A stretch of 64,000 bases of DNA from Palsa-504 sp963806335 (lineage in GTDB: Bacteria > Actinomycetota > Actinomycetes > Streptosporangiales > Streptosporangiaceae): the NCBI GenBank assembly GCA_963806335.1, contig CAWDXO010000016.1:248001-312000 (forward strand), read 5' to 3'. Both the position numbers and the translations under genes were made by a program. Every line of letters starts with the position of its first letter. Position 1 is the first letter of the stretch. Shown here one piece after another: positions 35,158 through 43,437 of the stretch. The notes below the pieces were generated by a model that ran no database searches, was not told where the DNA came from, and saw only the letters and a program-made list of their open reading frames with translations.

Positions 35158-35801
35158 TAAGCGTCGGCCTCCAGCTTGGCGGTCCGGCGCTCGAACATGG
35201 CGATCACGTCGGCGCGGGCCTCGTGCGCCCGCTCATACCCGGTCAGCTCCCGCAACTGCGCGACGTCGAGGTTCCGCAGCCGCGCGCGTAGCGACGCGAT
35301 GGACAGCTCGTCGTAGTTCGGTAGTGGCGGCCCGGAATCCCCTGGCCGGCTCTCAGCCACCGCGGCTTCTTCGCTGCCGATCAGGCGGACGTTGCCTGTC
35401 TTGTCGAAATCCCTGGGCGTAGGCGCCTTCGGTGCCGCCGTCTTCGGTGCCTCGGCTTCGACTGGCTGGGCCTGCACTGGCTGGGCCTGCACTGGCTGGG
35501 CCTGCACTGGCTGGGTCCGGACCGGCTGGACCTGGACTGGCTGGACCTGGACCGGCTGGGCCTGGACCGGCTCGGCGGGGGCTGGTGCCACCGCCTCTTC
35601 CCGCGGGGCGGCCGTCGTGGCCGCCACCGTCTCCTTTTCCGGCGGCGCGGGCGGGCGGGTCCGTATCGGGCCGGCGTACGCGGGTGCCTTGTTCCTGATC
35701 TTGTCGGTGATGAGCAGCAGCTGGCCGATCCCGGCGAAAACGCCGCGCAGGGCCTGCGCGGGGGCTTCCTTGATGCGTTCGCTGACCTGCGGAACGCGCA
35801 T
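35157..35801 (-). CDS. Lipid-droplet-associated-like protein with Q-P-V repeats
   Basis: 214 residues from ATG 35801 (GGGAGA upstream). The N-terminal amphipathic segment MRVPQVSERIKEAPAQALRGVFAGIGQLLLITDKIRNKAP and its position directly before xseA match the actinobacterial lipid-droplet-associated protein family. The middle is a variable run of QAQPVQVQPV units encoded by 15-bp DNA repeats (about 35463-35570). The C-terminus, LPNYDELSIASLRARLRNLDVAQLRELTGYERAHEARADVIAMFERRIAKLE-like, is a helical domain shared with related proteins. The role in lipid storage is known only from Rhodococcus relatives. Confidence 0.75.
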   Translation of the reverse strand: MRVPQVSERIKEAPAQALRGVFAGIGQLLLITDKIRNKAPAYAGPIRTRPPAPPEKETVAATTAAPREEAVAPAPAEPVQAQPVQVQPVQVQPVRTQPVQAQPVQAQPVQAQPVEAEAPKTAAPKAPTPRDFDKTGNVRLIGSEEAAVAESRPGDSGPPLPNYDELSIASLRARLRNLDVAQLRELTGYERAHEARADVIAMFERRTAKLEADA

Positions 35802-35987
35802 GTCACACTCTCCCTCGAAGACGGGGGGTGCCTCTCGCGCGGGGCGGGGCACCTCTCGGCGCCCAGGCGGGCCTCCAGCGGCCCGTGGCGCCTAGGCATC
35901 GCACTGTTAGTCAGCGCGTGTTCCCTGACGGGTAATCTTCGCGCCTCCAGGTTAGGCACCGCAACACCCCAGGCACCGGCCGCGGAT

Positions 35988-36041
35988 CGTTCGCCGCGTT
36001 CGCCGCGTTCGCCGCTATCGCCGCGTTCGCCGCTATCGCCG
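35988..36041. repeat. Degenerate 9-bp tandem repeat (TTCGCCGCG / CTATCGCCG)
   Basis: About six consecutive 9-base units alternating TTCGCCGCG, TTCGCCGCT and ATCGCCGCG just before the palindromic element at 36043. There is no gene in 35802-36173. Confidence 0.75.
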
Positions 36042-36042
36042 T

Positions 36043-36098
36043 GTCATGAAACCCCGGTTTCAGCACGCTCCAGTGTGCTGGAAGCCCGGTTTCATGAC
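36043..36098. repeat. Dispersed palindromic element, copy 2 (best conserved)
   Basis: Two 24-base inverted arms, GTCATGAAACCCC...TTTCAGCAC and GTGCTGGAAG...GGTTTCATGAC, surround GCTCCAGT with 3-4 mismatches. The same sequence design recurs at 9688-9742 and, as a half-element, at 58936-58957. Confidence 0.75.
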
Positions 36099-36161
36099 GT
36101 GCCCGGGACACCAGCCGGGCCGCCGCGGCATCCCGTTTGGCGCGCCTTTGCGGCTCGTACG

Positions 36162-36167
36162 TACCCT
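36162..36167 (+). promoter_or_regulatory. -10 box TACCCT for leaderless ispH
   Basis: TACCCT ends 6 bases before GTG 36174, which has no ribosome-binding site. Confidence 0.5.
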
Positions 36168-36173
36168 AGAGCT

Positions 36174-37160
36174 GTGACTAGTGCTGAGGTATCGATCTCC
36201 AGCCAGACGCCGCGACGGGTCCTGCTCGCCAAGCCCCGCGGCTACTGCGCCGGGGTGGACCGGGCCGTCCAAGCGGTCGAGATGGCGTTGGACAGATTCG
36301 GGCCGCCCGTCTACGTGCGCCGGCAGATCGTGCACAACACGCACGTCGTCAGCTCGCTGGAGCGGCGCGGCGCGATCTTCGTGACCGAGGTCGACGAGGT
36401 GCCGCCCGGCGCGGTGGTCGTGTTCTCCGCGCACGGCATCGCGCCCGAGGTACGCGTTGACGCCGAGCGCCGCGGGCTGCGGGCGATCGACGCGACGTGC
36501 CCGCTGGTGACCAAGGTGCACAACGAGGCACGCCGGTTCGCCGCCAGGGACTATGACATCCTGCTGGTCGGCCACGCGGGCCACGAGGAGGTAGTGGGGA
36601 CCGCGGGGGAGGCTCCGGCCAGCGTCCGCCTGGTGGACGGCGCGGCCGGAGCGGCGGAGGTCGAGGTCAGGGACCCGTCCAAGGTGGTCTGGCTATCCCA
36701 GACGACCCTGTCGGTAGACGAGACCGTCGAGACGGTCAACGCCCTGCGCGAGCGGTTCCCGGCCCTGCTCGATCCGCCCAGCGACGACATCTGCTACGCC
36801 ACCCAGAACCGCCAGGCCGCGGTCAAGGTCATCGCGACCCAGGCCGAACTCGTCATCGTCGTCGGCTCGCCCAACTCGTCGAACTCGGTCCGGCTGGTGG
36901 AGGTGGCCAAGGACTACGGCGCGGCCGCCGCCTACCTGGTCGACGACGCGGGCGAGGTCGAGGAGCAGTGGCTGGACGGGGTGACGACGGTCGGGGTGAC
37001 CAGCGGAGCCTCGGTGCCGGAGGAACTGGTCGCCGCCGTGCTGGCCAAGCTGGCTGGCTTCGGCTTCGGCGCCGTGGAGGAGGTCGAGGCCGTCGAGGAG
37101 CACATGACGTTCGCGCTCCCGCGGGAGTTGCGGGCCTCCGCCGCGCCCGGGCCGGCCTGA
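36174..37160 (+). CDS. ispH: 4-hydroxy-3-methylbut-2-enyl diphosphate reductase
   Basis: 328 residues from GTG 36174. It is the last enzyme of the MEP isoprenoid pathway, with a 4Fe-4S cluster. The three cluster cysteines are in KPRGYCAGVDRAV, DATCPLVTKVH and DICYATQNRQAAV. Substrate-binding motifs are VHNTHVV, SAHGIAPEV, GHAGHEEVVGTAGE and VGSPNSSNSVRL. An in-frame ATG upstream at 36075 was rejected because it lies inside the palindromic repeat and conserved sequence starts after the GTG. Convergent with the hydrolase gene, with 3 bases between stops. Confidence 0.95.
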   Translation: MTSAEVSISSQTPRRVLLAKPRGYCAGVDRAVQAVEMALDRFGPPVYVRRQIVHNTHVVSSLERRGAIFVTEVDEVPPGAVVVFSAHGIAPEVRVDAERRGLRAIDATCPLVTKVHNEARRFAARDYDILLVGHAGHEEVVGTAGEAPASVRLVDGAAGAAEVEVRDPSKVVWLSQTTLSVDETVETVNALRERFPALLDPPSDDICYATQNRQAAVKVIATQAELVIVVGSPNSSNSVRLVEVAKDYGAAAAYLVDDAGEVEEQWLDGVTTVGVTSGASVPEELVAAVLAKLAGFGFGAVEEVEAVEEHMTFALPRELRASAAPGPA

Positions 37161-37163
37161 CGG

Positions 37164-38030
37164 CTAACGCCGGGCCTGCGCCCAGTGCTGCTCCAGATGC
37201 GGCACGAGATCGGCGGGGCGCTCATCCGGGAAGAACAGCCGGGCGCCGTCGACCGTGACCACGCGGGTGGTGCCGGGGATGGTATCCCGTAGCCAGTAGG
37301 CCCAGGACACGTCGAAGAACGTGTCCCCGGTCCCCCACACCAGGAGGGTGGGCACCGTCAGCTCCTTGAGCTGCGGCGTGACCGCCTGCAGATCGCGGGC
37401 GTCGAGGGCGGCCAGCAGCCGTTCGAACTGGCGGGCCCGCTCCAGGGTCCCGACACACGGTTCCAGGTAGGAGCGGATGACCTCCGGGTCGATCCGGTCC
37501 AGGTGCTCGTAGCCGGAGCCGAAGGCGAACTGCCCGGCCGCGCCGAGGTCGCCGAACAGCTCGAATGCCGACGGCGCGAGGTTCCCGGCCTTCGCGAGCT
37601 CGACCACGGGCTTGAAGTCCTCCGGCGGCAGGTTGTCGCCGGTGTCGCAGTTGGTGAGGGTGAGCGTGGTCAGCCGCCGCGGGTCGCAGGCGGCGAAGAT
37701 CTGGGCGACGGCGCCGCCGGTGTCGTTCGCGACGAGATCGATGCCGGTGAGCCCGAGCGCGTCGCAGAAGTCGCCCAGGCCGGCCGCGAGCCCGGCGATG
37801 GACAGGTCCTGCTCCGCGATCACCGGGCTGCGGCCGTGCAGCGGGAGGTCGACGGCGATGCAGCGGCGCGGGGCGCTCAGCGCGCCGACGACGTTGCGCC
37901 ACAGGTAGGCGTTGGTGCCGATGCCGTGCACGAACAGTGCTACCGGCCCCGTTCCGATATCGAGGTAGCTGATGTCGCCGGAGCTTGTCGCGGCGGTGTG
38001 CCGGTGGGCGTCGAGTTCCGCTAGCTGCAT
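37164..38030 (-). CDS. Alpha/beta hydrolase
   Basis: 288 residues. The fold is typical: GPVALFVHGIGTNAYLWRNVV (oxyanion region), AVDLPLHGRS, and the nucleophile elbow position in LVANDTGGAVAQIFAA. The elbow is N-D-T-G-G, so the nucleophile is Asp, as in haloalkane dehalogenases and epoxide hydrolases, and not Ser. The acid is probably in the GTGDTFFDVSWA region; a late catalytic His is not obvious near the C-terminus (VPHLEQHWAQARR is a candidate). ATG 38030 follows AGGAAGG. The divergent TetR gene and paired operators suggest substrate induction. Confidence 0.85.
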   Translation of the reverse strand: MQLAELDAHRHTAATSSGDISYLDIGTGPVALFVHGIGTNAYLWRNVVGALSAPRRCIAVDLPLHGRSPVIAEQDLSIAGLAAGLGDFCDALGLTGIDLVANDTGGAVAQIFAACDPRRLTTLTLTNCDTGDNLPPEDFKPVVELAKAGNLAPSAFELFGDLGAAGQFAFGSGYEHLDRIDPEVIRSYLEPCVGTLERARQFERLLAALDARDLQAVTPQLKELTVPTLLVWGTGDTFFDVSWAYWLRDTIPGTTRVVTVDGARLFFPDERPADLVPHLEQHWAQARR

Positions 38031-38068
38031 TACGCTCGCCTTCCTAGTAAACGTGCTAACCCCGTTAA

Positions 38069-38106
38069 ACCGACTGTCGGTCCATATCAACAAACCGACA
38101 ATCGGT
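38069..38106. promoter_or_regulatory. Two TetR-type operators (ACCGAC-N-GTCGGT)
   Basis: Palindromes ACCGACTGTCGGT (38069-38081) and ACCGACAATCGGT (38094-38106) lie 25 bases centre to centre in the 104-base gap between the divergent hydrolase and TetR genes. Both are preceded by AA and share AAACCGAC. Confidence 0.75.
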
Positions 38107-38134
38107 CTGTCAAGATAATTACCCAGGAGTCGCG

Positions 38135-38740
38135 ATGGAACGCCCGAACAAGAACGTCGCCCGCGGGGAGGCGACCCGGGGGCAGCTGATCGCGATCGCT
38201 ACCCGCATGTTCGCCGAGCGCGGCTACGAGGACACCTCGATCGAGGCGGTGCTCCGCGAGGCGGGGGTCAGCCGGGGCTCGCTCTACCACCACTTCGCCA
38301 GCAAGGAGGCCCTGTTCGAGGCGGTAGCCGAGGAGGTCGAGACCAGCGTCGGCGCGCGGACGCTCGCGGCCGCGAGCGATTCCGGCGGGCCGGTGGCGGC
38401 GCTGCGCGCCGGGTTCCTGGCCTGGATCCGGCTGGCCGGCGACCCGGTGGTGCGGCGGATCCTGCTGATCGACGCCCCGTCGGTGTACGGCTGGGAGCGG
38501 TGGCGGTCCATGGAGGAGGACCACGCCCTCGGCCTGATCCGGACGGCCCTGCAGGTCATCGCCGAGCAAGGCGGCCTGCGGCCGGAGCTGGTGGGCACGA
38601 TGGCCCACGTGCTGCTGGCCTCGGTCAACGAGGTCGCGCTGCTCGTCGCCCGCGCCGAGGACCAGCAGGCGGCGATGGCGGCAGGCGCCGACGCCATCGA
38701 CGAGCTGCTAGGCCGTCTGTTCCCCGGGGAAGCGGCCTAA
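38135..38740 (+). CDS. TetR-family transcriptional regulator
   Basis: 201 residues. The N-terminal helix-turn-helix is TRGQLIAIATRMFAERGYEDTSIEAVLREAGVSRGSLYHHFASKEALFEAVAEEV. The ligand domain is helical, with a C-terminal segment (GPVAALRAGFLAWIRLAGDPVVRRILLIDAPSVYGWERWRSMEEDHALGLIRTAL) shared by a common actinobacterial TetR subgroup. It probably binds the two palindromes upstream and represses itself and the hydrolase. Confidence 0.93.
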   Translation: MERPNKNVARGEATRGQLIAIATRMFAERGYEDTSIEAVLREAGVSRGSLYHHFASKEALFEAVAEEVETSVGARTLAAASDSGGPVAALRAGFLAWIRLAGDPVVRRILLIDAPSVYGWERWRSMEEDHALGLIRTALQVIAEQGGLRPELVGTMAHVLLASVNEVALLVARAEDQQAAMAAGADAIDELLGRLFPGEAA

Positions 38741-38752
38741 CGCCGTCCGCCG

Positions 38753-39265
38753 TTACCGCCGCCGCACCCGCCCCGACCGGGACGGCCGGGCGTCCCGGAC
38801 CGCCTCGATCAGGTCGGCGATGACCGGCATCTCGGTGAGCGCGGGCAGCTTCGGCCGGTAACCGCGGCCGAAGGCGATCACGATGACCAGGGCGGTCCCG
38901 GTGAACAGCCAGGGCGCCGAGGTCGCCAGCGTGACCAGGAGTCCGGTGGCGGCCGAGAAGGTGTCAGGCGCGGTGATCAGCTGAACGCAGACGGCCCCGG
39001 TGAAGAAGGCCAGCGGCGGGCTCACCATAACCGCCCGCAGCCCGCTGGGCCTGGTGTAGGACGCGACCAGGCCGCAGCTCATCACGAAAAACGCGCTGCC
39101 CAGGGCGCTCCAGCCGGTCCAGGACGCGATCAGCAGGCCGAACAGGCAGGCTGCGAACAGCGCCGCGACCGAGCCGCGCCCGGTGAGCCGCATGGTGCCC
39201 GGCGGCTCGAGGCGCAGCGGCGGCCGCGGGTCGGACTGGCGGGCCGCGTCCCGGGTCTGCGTCAT
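38753..39265 (-). CDS. DUF6542 membrane protein
   Basis: 170 residues with four membrane helices (VAALFAACLFGLLIAS; ALGSAFFVMSCGLVASY; SPPLAFFTGAVCVQLIT; APWLFTGTALVIVIAFGRGY) framed by basic tails. It matches the actinobacterial DUF6542 family found next to ychF/ispH/rmuC; function unknown. The ATG overlaps the rmuC stop by 4 bases. Confidence 0.85.
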   Translation of the reverse strand: MTQTRDAARQSDPRPPLRLEPPGTMRLTGRGSVAALFAACLFGLLIASWTGWSALGSAFFVMSCGLVASYTRPSGLRAVMVSPPLAFFTGAVCVQLITAPDTFSAATGLLVTLATSAPWLFTGTALVIVIAFGRGYRPKLPALTEMPVIADLIEAVRDARPSRSGRVRRR

Positions 39266-40524
39266 CGAACGGCACGCACCAGGCCGGGCCCGATCTCGGC
39301 GGTCTCGTCGGCGACGAGCTCAGGCGCGGACAGGGCCCTGGTCGTCTCTTCCACCGGCGCGGGGGCGGCGAGTTCCCCGTCGACGACGCCGAGTTCGTTC
39401 AGCTTCCTGGCGCTGACCAGCACCCGGCCCTCCAGCGACCCGACGGTCTGGTTGTAGGTGGACACGGCCGTGGTCAGCGCGCGGCCCAGCCGGTCCACGT
39501 GCCGGCCGAGACCGCCGATCCGCTCGTAGAGCTCGCGGCCGAGGTCGAAGACCACGCGGGCGTTCTCGGCCAGCGCGGCCTGCTGCCAGGCGTAGTGCGC
39601 CGTGCGCAGCATCGTGACCAGCGTGGTGGGGGTGGCGATGTGGACCTTGCGGCCGAGCGCGTACTCCAGCAGTCCGGGGTCCCGCTCCAGCGCCGGGGCC
39701 AGGAACGCCTCACCAGGGATGAACAAGATCACGAATTCGGGGGAGGGGCTCAGCGCCGTCCAGTAAGCCTTGGCCGCTAGCCGGTCCACGTGCTCCCGCA
39801 GGTGCCGGGCGTGTGCGTCCATCCGGGCCGTGCGCACGTCATCGAGCTCGGTCTCCGCCGCTTCCAGGTAGGCGGCCAGCGAGACCTTCGAGTCCACGAC
39901 GATGTTCTTGCCGCCGGACAGGCGCACCACCATATCCGGGCGCAGCGCACCGTCCGGGGAGGCCACCGCGACCTGCTCGTCGAAGTCGCAGCGCGCGCTC
40001 ATCCCGGCGAGCTCGACCACGCGGCGCAGCTGCAGCTCGCCCCAGCGGCCCCGGGCCTCCGGCCGCCGCAGCGCGGTGACCAGCGCCTGCGTCTGGATCC
40101 GCAGCTGCTCGGAGGTCTGACGCGCGATGTGGACCTGCTCGGCGAGCGCGGCGTGCGATCGCGACCGGTCCTCGTCGGACGCCCGCAGCTGCGCCTCGAC
40201 CCGGGCCAGGGTTTCCCGCAGGGGCCCGACGAGGTGCTCCACGGCCGCGCGGCGGGTCTCGAGCTCGGTGGTCGCGTTCGCGTTCGCCGCCTGCAGCCGT
40301 CCCTCCGCGACCTCGAGGAACCGCGAGGTGCTCGCGTCCATCGCCTGCGCGGACAGGACCTGGAACCGCTCGGCGAGCTGCCCCTCGATGAGCGCGGCCC
40401 GTTCCCCGGCGGCGCGCGCTCGTTCGTCCGCGGCGGCGAGCCGGCCGCGGGCGAACAGGTATCCGATCGCTGCCCCGATGAGGATCCCGAGCAGCAAGCC
40501 GACAAGCAGCGAGATCGCACTCAT
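39262..40524 (-). CDS. rmuC: DNA recombination protein RmuC
   Basis: 420 residues from ATG 40524. An N-terminal membrane segment (AISLLVGLLLGILIGAAIGYLFARG) precedes a long coiled coil (about 28-150) and the PD-(D/E)XK-like RmuC domain: GRWGELQLRRVVELAGMSARCDFDEQ, LRPDMVVRLSGGKNIVVDSKVSLAAYLEA, PEFVILFIPGEAFLAPALERDPGLLEYALGRKVHIATPTTLVTMLRTAHYAW. It limits DNA inversion and rearrangement. The frame is open further upstream (GTG at 40542) without conserved sequence. Confidence 0.92.
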   Translation of the reverse strand: MSAISLLVGLLLGILIGAAIGYLFARGRLAAADERARAAGERAALIEGQLAERFQVLSAQAMDASTSRFLEVAEGRLQAANANATTELETRRAAVEHLVGPLRETLARVEAQLRASDEDRSRSHAALAEQVHIARQTSEQLRIQTQALVTALRRPEARGRWGELQLRRVVELAGMSARCDFDEQVAVASPDGALRPDMVVRLSGGKNIVVDSKVSLAAYLEAAETELDDVRTARMDAHARHLREHVDRLAAKAYWTALSPSPEFVILFIPGEAFLAPALERDPGLLEYALGRKVHIATPTTLVTMLRTAHYAWQQAALAENARVVFDLGRELYERIGGLGRHVDRLGRALTTAVSTYNQTVGSLEGRVLVSARKLNELGVVDGELAAPAPVEETTRALSAPELVADETAEIGPGLVRAVR

Positions 40525-40673
40525 ATGCACCGATGTTCTCACCGTGAGTGGCGAACCTCGCGGCGACACGCCCACCCGCGCCTCAAAACCGCGAACACCG
40601 GGCGGTGTCCCTTCTTTTTTTCCTGAACGGGCCGTGGTAGCAGCCGCAGGTCACCTGCTTGCACAATGGGGCG

Positions 40674-42290
40674 ATGACACAAGCGTCCACGGCCGACTTG
40701 CTGGCCGGCTATGTCCACGCGGTCGGCGTTCGGCACATCTTCGGCTATCCGGGCGAGTCCGTCATCGACTTCATGGAGGCGGCGCGGCACCAGGGCATCG
40801 AGCTAGTGTCGGCGGTGCGGGAGGGGACGGCCGCCTTCATGGCCGAGGCGGCGGCGATGGTCACCGGCCGGCCCGGGGTGTGCCTGTCCACCCTCGGGCC
40901 TGGCTCGACGGCGGTGCTGAACGGCGTGGCCGCGGCGATGCTGGACCGGGTGCCTGTGCTGGCGGTCTCCGGCCAGATCGAGAGTTCCCGCGAGCAGTTC
41001 TTCACCCATCAGGTGGTCGATCACGGCCGGATGTTCGCGCCGGTGACGAAGCTGGCCCTGCGCCTGGACCCGGCCTCGGCCGACACGGTCATCCGCAAGG
41101 CACTGCGCACCGCGGTCGCCGAGCGCCCGGGAGCCGTCCACCTGACCGTGGCCGCGGACGCGTGGTCCGTACCCGCTCCTGGGCCGGCCGCAGTCGTCCC
41201 GCCCCCGCTGGCCCCGGCCGCGGGATCGGTCGACGTGTACGGCGACGGCGACCCGCTGCAGGTCCTGCACGCCGCGCGGCGCCCGGTACTCCTGGCCGGC
41301 CCGGCGGCGCTGCGCTGCGCGGCAGGCCCTGATCTGGTCCGCCTGGCCGAGCTGGCCGGCCTTCCGGTAGTGGTCTCGCCGATGGCCAAGGGCATCTTTC
41401 CCGAGGACCACCCGTACTTCGCCGGCGTCCTGGACATGGCGGGTCACCGGGTCGTCTGGGACCTGCTGGCCGGCGCCGACCTGATCGTGGCCGCCGGTTT
41501 CGACCCGGTGGAGCTGATCAGCCCGTGGTCGGTCGACGTGGCCGTCATGCACCTGGACACCACGCCGAACACCGACCAGGTCTACGCCAGCGCGCACGAG
41601 CTGGTCGGCCACGTCGGGGCCATCCTCGGCTGGATCGCGGCGCACTGGTCCGGGGCGCCGCGGTGGGCCGAAACCGAGGTAGCGGCGCACCGCGCCCGGT
41701 TGCGCGCGGCCTGGCTGGACGGCCGGGCCGAAGGCGCGCTCAACCCCAGCGACGTGGTCTCAATCGCCCGCGAGGCGGCCCCGCCAGACGCCATCGTGAC
41801 CACTGACGTCGGCTCGCACAAGATCATGGCCGGCCAGGTATGGCAGGCGCGGGAGCCACGTTCGGTGCTGATCCCCAACGGCCTGTCGGCGATGGGGTTC
41901 GGCGTGCCCGCGGCGATCGCGGCTAAGCTCACCCGGCCCGGCCGGCCGGTGATCGCCCTAGTCGGTGACGGCGGGTTCGCGATGACCGCGACCGAGATGC
42001 GGATCGCCTCGGCGCTGGGGGTGCCGGTCACCGTGGTGGTCTTCGCCGACGGCAGCCTGAACCGGATCGAGCTGCGTCAGCAGGCCATGGGCTACCCGCC
42101 GACCGGCACCCGGATGGGCGGGACCGACCTGGCCGCGCTGGCCGAGGCGATGGACTGCGACGGCGTCCGGGTCGACACCGCGGCCGGCCTGGAGAAGGCT
42201 CTGGCCGGCCTGGGCTCCCGGTCGGCGGGTGCCCGGCCGCTTGTCATCGAGGCCCGTGTCGACCCGGCCCAGTACGAGGCTCAGTTCTAG
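40674..42290 (+). CDS. Thiamine-diphosphate-dependent enzyme (acetolactate synthase large-subunit-like)
   Basis: 538 residues. Three-domain ThDP fold: the N-terminal PYR domain with the cofactor-activating Glu in SAVREGTAAFMAEAAAMVTGRPG and TLGPGSTAVLNGVAAAMLDRVPVLAVSGQ; the central domain; and the C-terminal PP domain with GDGGFAMTATEMRIASALGVPVTVVVFADGSLNRIE (GDG...N motif). No regulatory subunit lies next to it, so biosynthetic acetolactate synthase is less likely than a decarboxylase or lyase for a 2-oxo acid. ATG 40674 has a CACAAT box ending 6 bases upstream, so it may be leaderless. An in-frame TTG at 40659 is an alternative. Confidence 0.88.
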   Translation: MTQASTADLLAGYVHAVGVRHIFGYPGESVIDFMEAARHQGIELVSAVREGTAAFMAEAAAMVTGRPGVCLSTLGPGSTAVLNGVAAAMLDRVPVLAVSGQIESSREQFFTHQVVDHGRMFAPVTKLALRLDPASADTVIRKALRTAVAERPGAVHLTVAADAWSVPAPGPAAVVPPPLAPAAGSVDVYGDGDPLQVLHAARRPVLLAGPAALRCAAGPDLVRLAELAGLPVVVSPMAKGIFPEDHPYFAGVLDMAGHRVVWDLLAGADLIVAAGFDPVELISPWSVDVAVMHLDTTPNTDQVYASAHELVGHVGAILGWIAAHWSGAPRWAETEVAAHRARLRAAWLDGRAEGALNPSDVVSIAREAAPPDAIVTTDVGSHKIMAGQVWQAREPRSVLIPNGLSAMGFGVPAAIAAKLTRPGRPVIALVGDGGFAMTATEMRIASALGVPVTVVVFADGSLNRIELRQQAMGYPPTGTRMGGTDLAALAEAMDCDGVRVDTAAGLEKALAGLGSRSAGARPLVIEARVDPAQYEAQF

Positions 42291-42318
42291 CTCTGCGGCT
42301 CTCGCTCTGCGGCGCCAC

Positions 42319-42324
42319 TAAACT
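42319..42324 (+). promoter_or_regulatory. -10 box TAAACT for leaderless ychF
   Basis: TAAACT ends 6 bases before GTG 42331; the sequence between (CACGGG) is too close to act as a ribosome-binding site. Confidence 0.5.
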
Positions 42325-42330
42325 CACGGG

Positions 42331-43422
42331 GTGAGTTTGTCTATTGGCATTGTCGGCCTGCCCAATGTTGGTAAGTCCACCCTGTTCAACGCGCTGACGC
42401 GGGCCAGTGCGCTCGCGTCCAACTACCCGTTCGCCACCATCGAGCCGAACGTCGGCGTAGTCGGCGTGCCTGACCCGCGGCTGGCCGAGCTGGCGAAGCT
42501 GTATGACTCCGCGCGCGTGGTGCCGGCCAGCGTGCGGTTCACCGACATCGCCGGGCTGGTCCGCGGCGCGTCGCAGGGCCAGGGGCTCGGCAACCAGTTC
42601 CTCGCCCACATTCGCGAGACCGACGCGATCTGCCAGGTGGTGCGCGTCTTCGCCGACCCGGACGTCAGCCACGTCGACGGCGATGTGTCGCCGGAGCGTG
42701 ACATCGAGACGGTCGTCACCGAGTTGATCCTCGCCGACCTGCAGACGCTGGAGAAGGCGCTGCCCAGGCTGGCCAAGGAGACGAAGTTCGCCAAGGATCC
42801 CGCGCGCGCCCAGGTGGCGGCGGCCGCCGGCGCGGCGCAGAAGCTGCTTGATACGGGCATCCCGCTTTCCTCCGGCGCGGCGGCCGCGGGCATCAACCTG
42901 GCCGACCTGCGCGAACTGCAGCTGCTGACGGCCAAGCCGTTCCTTTACGTGTTCAACATGGACGTCTCCGAGCTCGCCGACGCTGGTCTGCGCAAACGGC
43001 TGTCCGCGCTGGTCGGTCCCGCCGAGGCGATCTTCCTCGACGCGAAGACCGAAGCCGACCTGGCCGAGCTGCCCGAGGACGAGGCCGCGGAACTGCTGTC
43101 CGAGGCCGGCCTCGGCGAGCCGGGCCTGGCCCAGCTGGCGCGGGCCGGGTTCCGAGCCCTGGGCCTGCAGACCTTCCTGACCGCGGGCCCGAAGGAGACC
43201 AGGGCCTGGGAGATCAAGGCCGGGGCGACGGCCCCCGAGGCGGCGGGTGTCATCCACACCGACTTCCAGCGCGGCTTCATCAAGGCCGAGGTGGTCTCGT
43301 TCGGCGACCTCATCGCGGCCGGCTCGCTGCCCGCGGCCCGGGCCGCGGGCAAGGCCCGGATCGAGGGCAAGGATTACGTGATGCGCGACGGCGACGTCGT
43401 GGAGTTCCGCTTCAACGTGTAA
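42331..43422 (+). CDS. ychF: Redox-regulated ATPase YchF
   Basis: 363 residues, universal Obg-family P-loop protein. Seen: SIGIVGLPNVGKSTLFNALTRA (Walker A), NYPFATIEPNVGVV, FTDIAGLVRGASQGQGLGNQFLAHIRETDAICQVVR, the YchF-specific KPFLYVFNMD in place of NKxD (ATP over GTP preference), and the C-terminal TGS domain (TFLTAGPKETRAWEIKAGATAPEAAGVIHTDFQRGFIKAEV...YVMRDGDVVEFRFNV). Confidence 0.97.
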   Translation: MSLSIGIVGLPNVGKSTLFNALTRASALASNYPFATIEPNVGVVGVPDPRLAELAKLYDSARVVPASVRFTDIAGLVRGASQGQGLGNQFLAHIRETDAICQVVRVFADPDVSHVDGDVSPERDIETVVTELILADLQTLEKALPRLAKETKFAKDPARAQVAAAAGAAQKLLDTGIPLSSGAAAAGINLADLRELQLLTAKPFLYVFNMDVSELADAGLRKRLSALVGPAEAIFLDAKTEADLAELPEDEAAELLSEAGLGEPGLAQLARAGFRALGLQTFLTAGPKETRAWEIKAGATAPEAAGVIHTDFQRGFIKAEVVSFGDLIAAGSLPAARAAGKARIEGKDYVMRDGDVVEFRFNV

Positions 43423-43437
43423 GCGCACGTTCCGGCC

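Noticed and set aside
34057..35160. 367-residue plus-strand frame over xseA
   Set aside because: Antisense shadow of a clearly recognised gene.
36075..36173. Upstream ATG start for ispH
   Set aside because: The extra 33 residues lie in the palindromic repeat and are not part of the IspH fold; GTG 36174 with a -10 box fits better.
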